DNA of 64,000 nucleotides, taken from Burkholderia guangdongensis. GTDB lineage: Bacteria; Pseudomonadota; Gammaproteobacteria; Burkholderiales; Burkholderiaceae. Of this stretch, positions 55,644 through 64,000 are shown one piece after another. Numbering within the stretch: the stretch's first letter is position 1; every line of letters begins with the position of its first letter. The stretch is taken from contig NZ_JACBNX010000003.1 of NCBI RefSeq assembly GCF_013403875.1, positions 1-64,000 on the forward strand, written 5' to 3'. The notes beneath the pieces are model-generated. The model had not been told where the DNA came from and did not search any database. It saw nothing but the letters and a program-made list of their open reading frames with translations. The translations under genes were made by a program, and so were the position numbers.

Positions 55644-56054
55644 TCACGACGACTGCTGCGTAGCGGAAACCGCCACGACACGCTGCTCGTGCCAATGAAA
55701 CACGACGAGCTTGCGAAGCCAATACAGCGTGACGAAGCTGACCACGACCGCGATCATCTTCGCGACCATCTTGCCGAACACCGGCGCCGCGACGTGCACG
55801 ATGCCGGCTGTAAGCAGCGCGCCGAGCGCGCAACTTCCCACGAACAGCGCGACTTCGCGGGCTTGAGAACGCCCGCTCGCCGCCGAATGGAACACATGGC
55901 GACGCGACAGCACATAGGTCACAATACCGCCGATCATATAGGCCACCCATGCGGCGAAGCCGGCATCGAGCGGCAGTATTGAACTCAACGCGATGAAGCA
56001 GAGCCAGTCGGTCGCGAGCGCAAACACGCTGACGACGAAATATCGAGAGAACAT
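55644..56054 (-). CDS. GtrA-like membrane protein
   Basis: A 136-residue protein with four membrane segments, FVVSVFALATDWLCFIALSS first and YMIGGIVTYVLSRRHVF second, the latter being the GtrA-family hallmark. GtrA-like proteins are thought to flip polyprenyl-phosphate-linked sugars across the inner membrane. I chose the ATG at 56054, eight bases after GGAGG, over a GTG five codons upstream. It is the last gene of a leftward three-gene unit (membrane protein, flavoprotein, gtrA), 14 bases after the flavoprotein stop. Confidence 0.88.
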   Translation of the reverse strand: MFSRYFVVSVFALATDWLCFIALSSILPLDAGFAAWVAYMIGGIVTYVLSRRHVFHSAASGRSQAREVALFVGSCALGALLTAGIVHVAAPVFGKMVAKMIAVVVSFVTLYWLRKLVVFHWHEQRVVAVSATQQSS

Positions 56055-56068
56055 CACGTCTGCCTCCA

Positions 56069-57577
56069 CTAAACCGTTGCGCGCACCGGCACAGCACGCA
56101 GACCCGATACCCCGGCGGCTTCCGTCGCCTCCGGCCTGTCGCCGCTCTCGTGATATTCGGCATCCTCGTTGACCGCCCAGATATCGCGCAATTGGCTTCC
56201 AGCGATGATGTTCTCGACAGTCAGCATCGCGGTCATCATCGCGTGATCCTGATTGTTGTACTTATGCATCCCGTTGCGGCCGACGAGATGCAGGTTCGGA
56301 TAATGCTCGGCGAGATCGGCCCTGACCTCGTCGACGATCGCGCGATAGTCGTCGTCGTAGACCGGGTACGCCTTGGGTTGGCGTACGACGCGTGAGCCAC
56401 GCACTTGGTCGCGCGTCGCCAGACCGATCTTCTCGAGCTCACCGACCGCGAGCGCGGTGAGTTCCACATCGCTGCTTTCCCAAAGCTTGTCGCCATCGAA
56501 GCAGAAATATTCGAGGCCGAGACAGCCGCCCGTGTCGGTGTCAGGCACCATCTCCGGAGACCACGACGCGAAGTTTTGAATGCGCCCGACCTTGACCGAC
56601 GGATCATGGATGTAGATCCAGTTGTCGCTGAAGGTAGCCGGGCGATCGAGGATCAGCGCGACCGTGATGAAATCGCGGTATTGCAGCTTCGCGGCGGCAG
56701 GCGCGGAACACGGCGCCGGCGAGATCGCATTCAGCGTCTCGCGCATCGGCGCGGTGCAGACAACGTGACGCGCGACAATTCGCGTCGTCTGCCCATCGGC
56801 GCCGACGGCATCGACAGTCCAGTGCTTCGTATTCTCGTCGTAGGCGAGCGAGCGCGCGGCGCGGTCCATCAATAGCTGCCCGCCCTGATCCTGAAATTTG
56901 CGTGCGGCGGCTTCCCAGAGCATGCCGGGGCCCCGGCGCGGGTAATGGAACGACTCGATCAGCGACTTGATGCTCGTCTTGCGCGAACGAATGCCGAGCG
57001 AACGCTTCATCGCACTGACGATCGCGGTCGACAGGCTGAGACCCTTGATGCGCTGCGCGGCCCAGTCGGCGGAAATGTCGTCGCACGACATGCCCCAGAC
57101 CTTCTCCGTATAAGTCTTGAAGAAGATCGAGAACAGCCGCTCGCCGAACTGGTTCGCAACCCACTGATGGAATGTCTTCGGATCGCGGCAAGGTCTGATC
57201 TTCGCGGCGACATAAGACAGCACGCAATGTGCGCTCTCGATCAGGCCGAGATTGCGCAGCGCTTCGATGCCATCGAGCGGATACCGATAGAACTTGTTCC
57301 GGTAGAAAATTCGGGAACTGCGTGGACGCTCGATGAAATCGTCGGGCAGCAGTTCGTGCCAAAGCGCGACCACTTCAGCGGACTTCGAGAAGAAGCGGTG
57401 ACCGCCTATGTCGAAGTAATGTCCGTCGAACTTCTCGGTGCGGCTGATGCCGCCGACGTAGATCGGATCCTTCTCGATCATCGCGACCGCGAGATCGGTG
57501 TTCTTCGTCAGCAGATAACCAGCCGTGAGCCCCCCCGGTCCCGCACCAATGACGAGTACGTCAACAGATTGATCCAT
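56069..57577 (-). CDS. FAD-dependent oxidoreductase, UDP-galactopyranose-mutase/amine-oxidase-like
   Basis: A 502-residue flavoprotein. The FAD motif is DVLVIGAGPGGLTAGYLL, followed by the GG doublet region VGGISRTEKFDGHYFDIGGH and RFFSKSAEV. The end (VGRNGMHKYNNQDHAMMTAM) is shared by a group related to UDP-galactopyranose mutase and protoporphyrinogen oxidase-like proteins found in surface-polysaccharide loci. Substrate unknown; a nucleotide- or lipid-linked sugar is a fair guess from gtrA. The ATG at 57577 begins the protein just before the FAD motif. Spacing to the neighbours is 14 and 59 bases. Confidence 0.82.
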   Translation of the reverse strand: MDQSVDVLVIGAGPGGLTAGYLLTKNTDLAVAMIEKDPIYVGGISRTEKFDGHYFDIGGHRFFSKSAEVVALWHELLPDDFIERPRSSRIFYRNKFYRYPLDGIEALRNLGLIESAHCVLSYVAAKIRPCRDPKTFHQWVANQFGERLFSIFFKTYTEKVWGMSCDDISADWAAQRIKGLSLSTAIVSAMKRSLGIRSRKTSIKSLIESFHYPRRGPGMLWEAAARKFQDQGGQLLMDRAARSLAYDENTKHWTVDAVGADGQTTRIVARHVVCTAPMRETLNAISPAPCSAPAAAKLQYRDFITVALILDRPATFSDNWIYIHDPSVKVGRIQNFASWSPEMVPDTDTGGCLGLEYFCFDGDKLWESSDVELTALAVGELEKIGLATRDQVRGSRVVRQPKAYPVYDDDYRAIVDEVRADLAEHYPNLHLVGRNGMHKYNNQDHAMMTAMLTVENIIAGSQLRDIWAVNEDAEYHESGDRPEATEAAGVSGLRAVPVRATV

Positions 57578-57636
57578 GTTGTCACCCCGGTAGTTATTGA
57601 GTTGGTCGAATGTTCCGTCGTTCGTTGAAACGTACT

Positions 57637-59610
57637 TCAGGTGCCGCCGCCTGCCAGGACTGCCGGTCGTGCATTGCTTGCCGGCAACGTGCCGACCTGT
57701 CGTATCGGCTCGAACGTCGATGCCCTGATGTGTCGACAGTCGTAGAGCCAGTATTGAGCGTCGCCATCGGGCGACCACTGGTGATGAGTCGACAGATCTG
57801 GGTAATTTCGGCTCGTGACGACAAAATCGAGCAAGGGGTCGGTGCATGCGTGATTCACGCCGCCGCGGGTGAGCGGTGGAAACGGACGCCGCATGAAAAA
57901 TGTCGGCGAACTTCCGTTCGGGTGGTCATCGTCGTCAGGCCTTCCCGCCAATGGATCCTGCCTGATCCACGCGAACCGCCGTGCCGCCTCAAACGTCGTT
58001 CGACGGTGAAAGATGATGCCGCCCGCCTGCTCGGGCGAGTAATAGCTTGCCGCCTTCATCATCAACCACGGATAGACGACTTCACCCGGCGCTCCGTCCC
58101 AGTAAACCATCGAGCCGGGCGGAACCTGTGCACGGAACGGCGCGAGGTCCGGACGATCGGCGTCAGCCTCCACGGTCGCCATCGGTACGGAGCGCTGATC
58201 AAAATTGACGAGGCCATACGCGAACATCGCAGCCAGGAAAAGCGACAGGGCCAGTATCGAGATCCGGTGGCGTGACAGATTGAGCGCGGCCAGTACAGCA
58301 ACCACTACGACGGCAAGACGTGTATGGATCAGTGCCTCGATCGGCTTCACGTTGAAGGCGATGCTGCCGGTTGGGTAGAGCGCGCGTACGAAATAGTAGA
58401 TCGACTGATACTTGAGCCAAATCAGCGCGGCGATCAGCGTTCCGCAAATCAGCACGTAGCGCAGATACGGGGGGGGCGTGCCAAACAAGGCCGATGCAAC
58501 GTGGGCCGATTGGCGGCGGGCATCGACATGCAGCGCAATGGCGATCAGCAACGCCAGCATGCCGCCGCCGGCGTCGAGCAACAGCCAGCAGATCGCAAGC
58601 AGCCAGATCAATAACGGCCGCGAGCGAGCTTCCCGCCGGATCAACAAAATCGCGGCGGGCCACTGCATCAGCGCAGGCATCCATAGCGTGCGCCAGGTTT
58701 GCATCTGGATCCAGAGGGCATCCTGAGCAGTCAGGGCCGCTGCGGTGGAGATCCCAAGCCCCGCTACAGCCAAAAGCGCGAGATTCGACCACAGCGCCCG
58801 GTGCTCCTGCGTCCTCGTGGCGAATAGCGCTACCGGCAACGCGATTGCCCAGCATGCGTCGCTCCACGCGGTGACATTCCAGAGGGTGGGAAACAGGAGC
58901 GGCAGGTTATATCGAGCGATGGCTAGCCAGTCCGGATCGAACGGGTGCACATGAAGGGCATGGAACGGCGGCAGCTCGATGACGGCGAATATAGACAGCA
59001 CGAATGCAAAGAGGGCCCACCAATTGACGCGCTGCAGAACGCTGAGCATCGCAATCGCCAGTCCGGTTGCGCCGATGAGCGGATGAAGAGCCGTTGCCAG
59101 CAGGCCGAACGCAACGGCCATGCGGGGGCGGCGTTCGAGCGTCAGCGTGAGAGCCCAGATGCTGAGCGCTTCAGCCGGGAGACGGGCCGTGAGCAATAGC
59201 TCGTCGTAGGAAAAAACGGACAGCGCACCATACTCGGAAGGCATGCAGGCGATGAGTGACAGGCAGAGCCAGCACCAGGGCGGGTTCAGCAGTTTCCTGG
59301 CGAGGCGCCACATCCCGCTCCACCACAGTGCCTGAAATGCAATCAGGCATACGAGATTGCTCGCGCGGATGCCGAATGCAGAAACGAGTTTGCTGTAAAG
59401 CCGGCCATAGATGGTCCAGTCGTCCTGCGATCCGAATTCGAAGAACAGGTCGCGCGCGAAATGCCCGGGATTGGCGTTGTACAGCGCCTGCGCGGTGTAC
59501 AGGATCGCGTCGTGCCGGATGCCCGTATAAGGATGGGCCAATAGAAACAGCGCGCCGATCGAAAGCGCGAACGCAATGGTCGAAGGTGAATGACGGATTA
59601 TCGAGCCCAT
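57637..59610 (-). CDS. Large polytopic membrane protein, second paralog
   Basis: A 657-residue protein with ten or more membrane segments and a soluble C-terminal part. It aligns with the 53662-55599 product along its length: HPYTGIRHDAILYTAQAL versus RPYFGIYHDSRLYIVQGL, DLFFEFGSQDDWTIYG versus DLYFKYGSQDSFSIVG, and ASYYSPEQAGGIIFHRRTTF versus ASYFSCLQGSGVMFYRRTAL. It heads the leftward unit with the flavoprotein and gtrA. GC is closer to the genome mean than in the first copy. I infer a membrane sugar- or lipid-handling enzyme; no family name is certain. Confidence 0.72.
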   Translation of the reverse strand: MGSIIRHSPSTIAFALSIGALFLLAHPYTGIRHDAILYTAQALYNANPGHFARDLFFEFGSQDDWTIYGRLYSKLVSAFGIRASNLVCLIAFQALWWSGMWRLARKLLNPPWCWLCLSLIACMPSEYGALSVFSYDELLLTARLPAEALSIWALTLTLERRPRMAVAFGLLATALHPLIGATGLAIAMLSVLQRVNWWALFAFVLSIFAVIELPPFHALHVHPFDPDWLAIARYNLPLLFPTLWNVTAWSDACWAIALPVALFATRTQEHRALWSNLALLAVAGLGISTAAALTAQDALWIQMQTWRTLWMPALMQWPAAILLIRREARSRPLLIWLLAICWLLLDAGGGMLALLIAIALHVDARRQSAHVASALFGTPPPYLRYVLICGTLIAALIWLKYQSIYYFVRALYPTGSIAFNVKPIEALIHTRLAVVVVAVLAALNLSRHRISILALSLFLAAMFAYGLVNFDQRSVPMATVEADADRPDLAPFRAQVPPGSMVYWDGAPGEVVYPWLMMKAASYYSPEQAGGIIFHRRTTFEAARRFAWIRQDPLAGRPDDDDHPNGSSPTFFMRRPFPPLTRGGVNHACTDPLLDFVVTSRNYPDLSTHHQWSPDGDAQYWLYDCRHIRASTFEPIRQVGTLPASNARPAVLAGGGT

Positions 59611-60658
59611 GATTGGCCAGCGATTGTTCGTCGAAAGTTCATGACCGTCGAACCCGTCGCCGATGAGCACATTGGAGCGTCTTGCCTTGTCGGCAGCGGC
59701 GAATGTGGAAGACGGTGCCGGATCAGCAGGCGCTTTGCCTGTTGCCGACCGGGCCGGCGCACCTGCTCGCAGACCTCGGTCCAGCGACGACGGACGTTTA
59801 AGCCGATCGCTCGTGATCCGCCGTCGCAGACGACGTCGTCTCCCGCACCACGCCAAGATCAGGTCGACGTAATGGCAGTTGATGAACGCATGCGTGCAAT
59901 GCCAATGCGGACGGGGCGGCTGTTGCCACTTCCCCGGTTGAAATGACGCAAATTGTGGTTTTCATGTTTCCCCCGATGCGGTCCGTCGTGATGGCTTGTC
60001 TAAGCGCATACGTTCGGTGCCACCTTTTTATCGACGTCACTGATTATCTTGCTGTCTTGCAATGAGCGCGTGTTGGTTTGACGCGTGGAGGACTTACGCA
60101 CGTAGCATGCCAAGCCCGTAAAACGGACGTAATCGGCACGTATACCGCGCCTGAAAGACAAGCGCGAAGCGTGTCAAGCCGTGGGATGTATCAATATTGA
60201 AACCGAGATGGGCGGCTTGCCGGTTTGACTGCCGGTTCCAGTGATTCAACAATGATGCATCGGCAGTCAAAATCGCGGCTTTGGTTTCGGCGATAACACG
60301 ACGAGCGGAGCAACTGCCTTGGTATGGGCTCGTCCCGTTGGGCCCGCCCACGCCATGACTGCGCCCAGTTCGACGTTTCAGGATTGGTACGACCATACGG
60401 ACCAGACATGCTCGAAACCCGACCGTATATCGACCACCTGCGCAAGCCAGATGGCCGTCGCGCAGGCAAACCCGCAGGCCACCCGATTCTCGGAAAAGTT
60501 TCGATTCTGAAACATCGCGAATCGATCGCAGGCTCCGACCCCCGATCCGCATCGGCTCGTCATCTTTCCGTCAGCCGATGTAACCTGAAGTAACGCGCCC
60601 CCGCGCATTCTTCAGGCAGTATGTCCGCACCACCCGGACCGACTTGCCGCCCGCCCCT
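59611..60658. other. One-kilobase region without a convincing gene
   Basis: Apart from the tentative 55-residue ORF at 59798-59965, nothing here looks coding by codon bias. Competing frames on both strands are short and interrupted. No tRNA, no insertion-sequence ends and no long repeats were seen. Composition is a little lower in GC than the rest, especially 59940-60320. It may be a decayed segment, an untranslated leader for the membrane-protein operon, or hold an sRNA. Confidence 0.4.
59798..59965 (-). CDS. Tentative small ORF upstream of the polytopic membrane operon
   Basis: A 55-residue frame starting MKTTICVISTGEVATAAP, with a good ribosome site (GGGGGAAAC) before the ATG at 59965. 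It is in the direction of the downstream membrane-protein gene. The N-terminus resembles the first strand of a Rossmann-type protein, and the frame then degenerates, so it may be the start of a lost gene or a leader peptide. Not recognised. Confidence 0.3.
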   Translation of the reverse strand: MKTTICVISTGEVATAAPSALALHACVHQLPLRRPDLGVVRETTSSATADHERSA

Positions 60659-61348
60659 ATGTCCGCCGTCTACGATTACGCCGCCGGCCTGCTGCGTGCG
60701 CTCTACGACCGCCATCTGCACGGCGGCGCCGTGCTCGACACGGCCGCCTTCCCGGACGCCGCGCGCTTCGCCGCCGCGTGGCCCGCGATCCGCGCGGAAG
60801 CGCTCGACGTCGCGCGCGACCTGCCGCGCGTGCCGCGCTTTCACGACATCATGCGCGAACAGGCCGACATCTCCGCGAACGATGCGCGCGACTGGCGCAT
60901 GTTCATCATGCAGGCATACGGCCAGCCGTTTCCGCGCAACCTGCTGCGCTGCCCGACCGTCGCGACGCTGGTCGCCGAGTCACCCGACGTGCTGTCCGCG
61001 TCGCTGTCGTTTCTCGCGCCGGGCAAGCACATACCGCCGCATCGCGGCCCGTTCCGGGGCATCCTGCGCGGCTATCTGGTACTGTCGATGCCCAAGCGCG
61101 CGGACGGCTCGCCCGCCGCGGTGCTGAAAATCGATCGGCGCGAATACCGGCTCGACGAAGGCCGCTTCCTGCTGTGGGACGACACGTTCGAGCATGAAGT
61201 GTGGAACGACAGCGACGAAGTGCGGATCGTGCTGCTGCTCGACATTCGCCGCCGCGACATGCCGCGCGCGTTGACGTGGCTGTCGGATGCGGTGATCCGC
61301 ATCGTCCGGCTCGGGATCCGGATACGCGGCGGCACGATTCCCGTCTAG
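60659..61348 (+). CDS. Aspartyl/asparaginyl beta-hydroxylase-family dioxygenase (LpxO-like)
   Basis: A 229-residue Fe(II)/2-oxoglutarate oxygenase. Iron and cosubstrate residues are in GKHIPPHRGPFRGILRGYL and DDTFEHEVWNDSDEVRIVLL. The family includes LpxO, which hydroxylates the secondary acyl chain of lipid A, and peptide hydroxylases. Burkholderia typically encode LpxO-like enzymes; which it is cannot be settled by eye. The C-terminus has a short amphipathic basic helix (VIRIVRLGIRIRGGT). ATG at 60659 chosen over one five codons upstream because family members start near here. It converges on choX. Confidence 0.85.
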   Translation: MSAVYDYAAGLLRALYDRHLHGGAVLDTAAFPDAARFAAAWPAIRAEALDVARDLPRVPRFHDIMREQADISANDARDWRMFIMQAYGQPFPRNLLRCPTVATLVAESPDVLSASLSFLAPGKHIPPHRGPFRGILRGYLVLSMPKRADGSPAAVLKIDRREYRLDEGRFLLWDDTFEHEVWNDSDEVRIVLLLDIRRRDMPRALTWLSDAVIRIVRLGIRIRGGTIPV

Positions 61349-61392
61349 AACGAATCGCCATTCGTCCGGATCACGAAACAAAAAAAGCACAC

Positions 61393-61426
61393 AAAAAAAA
61401 AACCCGCATCCGTCGCCGGACGCGGG
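61393..61426 (-). terminator. Rho-independent terminator of choX
   Basis: On the minus strand CCCGCGTCCG and CGGATGCGGG pair over ten bases (one G-U) with a four-base loop, followed by an uninterrupted run of ten T. It lies 22 bases after the choX stop codon and is the clearest intrinsic terminator in the window. Confidence 0.9.
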
Positions 61427-61448
61427 CCAACTCTTGGACGAATGAAAC

Positions 61449-62399
61449 TCAGTGCGCGCCGAGATACGCCTTGACCGCCGGCAGGCCCGGCTTGCCGTCG
61501 ATCGTCGTGACGCCGGCGAGCCACTTGTCGAGCACCTGCGGATTCTGCTTCAGCCAGTCGGCCGCTGCCTTGTTCGGATCTTCCTTGTTCATGATCGGCA
61601 GCATCACGTGGTTCTCGATCGACGTCGTGAACTGCAGGTTCGACACGAACTTCGCAACGTTCGGGCAGCGCGCCGCGTAGTCGGGCGGCGTCGCGGTCAG
61701 CACCTTCGCCTCGCCGTAGTTCGGGCCGAATACGTCGTCGCCGCCGCTCAGGTAGTCCATCTTGAACTGCACGTTCATCGGATGCGGTTCCCAGCCGAGG
61801 AACACGATCCACTTCTTGTCGCGAATCGAACGGTTCACCTCGACCAGCATCCCCGCCTCGCTCGACTCGACGAGCTTGAACTTGCCGAGGCCGAACTGGT
61901 TGCCGTCGATCATCTTCTTGATCAGCGCGTTGCCGTCGTTGCCCGGTTCGATCCCGTAGATCCGGCCATCGAGCTTGTCCGCGAACTTCTGGATGTCGTT
62001 GAACGACTTCAGCCCGGCCTGGTACTCATAGTCCGGCACCGCCAGCGTGTACTTCGCACCGGTCAGGTTCGGCGTCGACAGCACCTTGATCGAGTTCGCC
62101 TTCACGAACGGCTGGATCATCGGGTCCATCGTCGGCGACCAGTAGCCGAGGAACACGTCGATCTGCTTGCTCTTGATCCCCGCGAACGTGATCGGCACCG
62201 AAGCGATCGTCTTCGTCGGCGCGTAGCCGAGGCCCTCGAGCATCGTCGATGCGAGACCCGTCGTCGCAGCAATATCGGTCCAGCCGACGTCCGCGAAACG
62301 GACGTTCTTGCAGACTGGCGGGTCGGCCGCGTAGACGGCCGAAACCGGCGCGGCAGCAAGCCCGATTCCGCATGCGGCTGCGATCATAAGTCGCTTCAT
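61449..62399 (-). CDS. choX: Choline ABC transporter substrate-binding protein
   Basis: A 316-residue periplasmic protein with a signal peptide (MKRLMIAAACGIGLAAAPVS, cleaved near VYAAD) and an OpuAC fold. Mature start DPPVCKNVRFADVGWTDIAA and DVFLGYWSPTMDPMIQPFVK match ChoX; the aromatic box residues (Trp in VGWTD and GYWSP, Tyr later) bind the quaternary ammonium. A strong terminator follows. The permease lies upstream in the same direction beyond the AraC gene. Confidence 0.93.
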   Translation of the reverse strand: MKRLMIAAACGIGLAAAPVSAVYAADPPVCKNVRFADVGWTDIAATTGLASTMLEGLGYAPTKTIASVPITFAGIKSKQIDVFLGYWSPTMDPMIQPFVKANSIKVLSTPNLTGAKYTLAVPDYEYQAGLKSFNDIQKFADKLDGRIYGIEPGNDGNALIKKMIDGNQFGLGKFKLVESSEAGMLVEVNRSIRDKKWIVFLGWEPHPMNVQFKMDYLSGGDDVFGPNYGEAKVLTATPPDYAARCPNVAKFVSNLQFTTSIENHVMLPIMNKEDPNKAAADWLKQNPQVLDKWLAGVTTIDGKPGLPAVKAYLGAH

Positions 62400-62505
62400 C
62401 AGTGTTCTCCTCAAGGTGATGTCGTCTGGATGAATAGTGGGATCATCGATGTCTCGCATGCGCCGCGATCCCGACGGCGCACGGGCCGGTGGTGGTGCGC
62501 TGCCG

Positions 62506-63501
62506 TCAGCGTCCCGGCAGCCGGCGTTCGTAACTGGGCGCATGGCCGAACTGCGCGCGATAGGCCTTGCTGAAATGACACGGCGAATGAAAGCCGCAGC
62601 TCGCGGTCACGTGCGCGATCGACGCGTCGGTCGTGCGCAGCAGGTCGCGCGCGCGCTTCAGGCGCAGCGTCAGGTAATAGTGGGTCGGCGACACGTTCAG
62701 GTACACCTTGAACATCCGCTGCAAATGCCGCTGCGACAACCGCACGAGCCGCGCAAGCTCCTCGAGCGATAGCGGCTCCTCGATGTTCGCCTCCATCAGC
62801 CGCACGACCTCGATCAGCTCCGCGCGCGAGAAGCCGACGCGCGCATCGACCGGAATCGGCTGCTGATCGGTCGCGCTGCGGATCCGTTCGAGGATGAACT
62901 GTTCGGATACCTGCGCGGCGAGCTGCTGGCCGAAACGCGCGCCGACGAGATTCAGCATCAGGTCGAGCGGCGCGGTGCCGCCGGTGCATGTCAGGCGGTC
63001 GCGGTCGACGACGAACAGCTCATCCGCGAAATTCACCTGCGGAAACTCGGTGTGCAGCGACGACAGGTTCTCCCAGTGCACCGCGCAGCGATAGCCGTCG
63101 AGCAGCCCGCCCGACATCAGCGCATACGCGCCGGTGCAGATGCCGCCGAGCGGCACGCCTTCGTCCGCGAGGCGTCCGAGCATCTCGCGCGTGCCGTCGC
63201 CGACGACGTCGCGAATCCGGATCCCGCCGCAGACGATCATCACGTCCGGCAGCCTGTCGTGATCGAGCCGCTGCGTCGGCCGCACCGCGATGCCGTTGCT
63301 TGCGTGCACGGGCGCACCATCGAGCGAGTAGATCGACCACCGGTAATGATCCGCGCGGCCGACATAGTTCGCCATCCGGAGCACTTCGACCGCGCTCGAG
63401 AACGCGATCATCGAAAAGTTCGGCAGCGTCAGAAAGCCGAAATGGGCCAGCGACGAAACCGGAGATACGCTATCGACGGGCGCGGCGGCGACGGACGTCA
63501 C
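62506..63501 (-). CDS. GlxA/AraC-type regulator of the GbdR/CdhR group
   Basis: A 331-residue regulator: DJ-1/PfpI-like N-domain (HFGFLTLPNFSMIAFSSAVE, GICTGAYALMSGGLLDGYR) and C-terminal AraC domain (LARLVRLSQRHLQRMFKVYL, HVTASCGFHSPCHFSKAYRA). GbdR and CdhR control choline, glycine betaine and carnitine catabolism in relatives; location between choX and a choline-type permease supports this. I chose the GTG at 63501 because AGGAG lies six bases upstream and the frame before it lacks similarity. It is a paralog of the 48510 regulator. Confidence 0.88.
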   Translation of the reverse strand: MTSVAAAPVDSVSPVSSLAHFGFLTLPNFSMIAFSSAVEVLRMANYVGRADHYRWSIYSLDGAPVHASNGIAVRPTQRLDHDRLPDVMIVCGGIRIRDVVGDGTREMLGRLADEGVPLGGICTGAYALMSGGLLDGYRCAVHWENLSSLHTEFPQVNFADELFVVDRDRLTCTGGTAPLDLMLNLVGARFGQQLAAQVSEQFILERIRSATDQQPIPVDARVGFSRAELIEVVRLMEANIEEPLSLEELARLVRLSQRHLQRMFKVYLNVSPTHYYLTLRLKRARDLLRTTDASIAHVTASCGFHSPCHFSKAYRAQFGHAPSYERRLPGR

Positions 63502-63626
63502 GTCGATCTCCTCACGAGCGGGTTGCACGAGGCCGGCCCCGTGGCGGTGCGCCGCGGAGACGGATGAAAGGGTTCGCTTGGTTCGCTTCGAACGCGGCCG
63601 GCGCGATGCACCGGCCGCCGGCTCAA

Positions 63627-64000
63627 TCAGGCTCGCGCGGGTGCGCCCTTCGCACGAAAGAGCTGCTTCAGGCCTGCGAACAGCGGTGCTTTCGCGGTGC
63701 CCGGCGCGCGGCCGAAGCTCTCGGTGATGCGGTCGAGAATGATCGCGAGCAGCACGACCGACAGACCGCTTTCGAAGCCGAGACCGATGTCGAGGCGCTG
63801 GATACTCGCGAGCACGTCGTTGCCGAGACCGCCCGCGCCGACCATCGACGCGATGATCACCATCGACAGCGCCATCATGATCGTCTGGTTCACGCCCTGC
63901 ATGATCGACGGCAGCGCATTCGGGAACTGCACCTTGTACAGCAGCTGCCACGGCGTGCAGCCGAATGCCTGGCCCGCCTCGACGATCTCCTGGTTCACGT
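63627..64000 (-). CDS. Choline/betaine ABC permease, 3' part only
   Basis: The C-terminal ~124 residues of a ProW/ChoW-type permease; the gene runs off the right edge. The EAA loop (IVEAGQAFGCTPWQLLYKVQ) and the block MMALSMVIIASMVGAGGLGN are clear. The C-terminal cytoplasmic tail is basic (FAGLKQLFRAKGAPARA). With choX nearby it likely forms the choline importer; the ATPase would lie beyond the window. Confidence 0.9.
   Translation of the reverse strand, partial: VNQEIVEAGQAFGCTPWQLLYKVQFPNALPSIMQGVNQTIMMALSMVIIASMVGAGGLGNDVLASIQRLDIGLGFESGLSVVLLAIILDRITESFGRAPGTAKAPLFAGLKQLFRAKGAPARA

Noticed and set aside
60094..60552. A 152-codon minus-strand frame as a possible transposase remnant
   Set aside because: No DDE or HTH motif, no terminal repeats, and weak codon bias; kept only as part of the non-coding stretch.

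Overview
The window reads as chromosomal DNA of a Burkholderia species (sensu stricto, possibly the B. cepacia complex and a secondary replicon). The basis is very high GC, strong GC3 bias, dense gene packing, and recognisable Burkholderia-type gene sets: a PQQ alcohol dehydrogenase cluster, an EmrAB-OprM type pump, a low-oxygen universal-stress/FNR/phasin cluster, soxBDAG and choX. The species call is inference; no rRNA or tRNA gene was seen.

Region 1 (1-17.6 kb) is a periplasmic PQQ-dependent oxidation module. After the tail of an amino-acid ABC ATPase and a GGDEF/EAL protein lies one leftward operon, pqqABCDE-tonB-exbB-exbD, with overlapping or abutting genes. Upstream is a sigma54 activator of the AcoR type. 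A -24/-12 promoter precedes pqqA, with a perfect 12-bp inverted repeat as probable activator site. The same TGT-N11-ACA element occurs twice, 32 bp apart, between a TonB-dependent receptor and a divergent PQQ alcohol dehydrogenase, each with its own -24/-12 element. The dehydrogenase carries the Asp-Tyr-Asp signature of lanthanide-dependent enzymes. It is followed by a fused solute-binding/cytochrome c protein and a porin. Together this suggests one sigma54 regulon making the cofactor, the enzyme, its electron acceptor and a dedicated TonB uptake route.

Region 2 (17.6-23.4 kb) is a tripartite efflux pump (OprM/EmrB/EmrA) with LysR and MarR regulators. Region 3 (23.5-30.5 kb) is an oxygen-limitation and stress block: a solitary Rieske protein, an alcohol dehydrogenase remnant, three universal stress proteins, an orphan NarL-type regulator, an FNR with four cysteines, OsmC, a phasin and small proteins. 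FNR-type boxes precede both USP transcription units and the NarL-type regulator.

Region 4 (31-41.6 kb) holds a YehZYXW-type osmoprotectant ABC transporter, a small lower-GC patch of unknown genes, a VOC protein, a two-gene unit of a nucleosidase-like protein plus a small membrane protein, GabD and a lytic transglycosylase. Region 5 (41.2-50.5 kb) is a sarcosine/serine catabolic operon, sdaA-soxBDAG-folB, with a divergent AraC-type regulator and a hydroxypyruvate isomerase. Region 6 (50.6-60.6 kb) has a LivK-type binding protein, a MocR regulator, and an envelope-sugar-like cluster in which two paralogous polytopic membrane proteins flank a GtrA protein and a UDP-galactopyranose-mutase-like flavoprotein. 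Region 7 (60.6-64 kb) has an LpxO-like hydroxylase and a choline uptake group (choX, an AraC regulator, a truncated permease).
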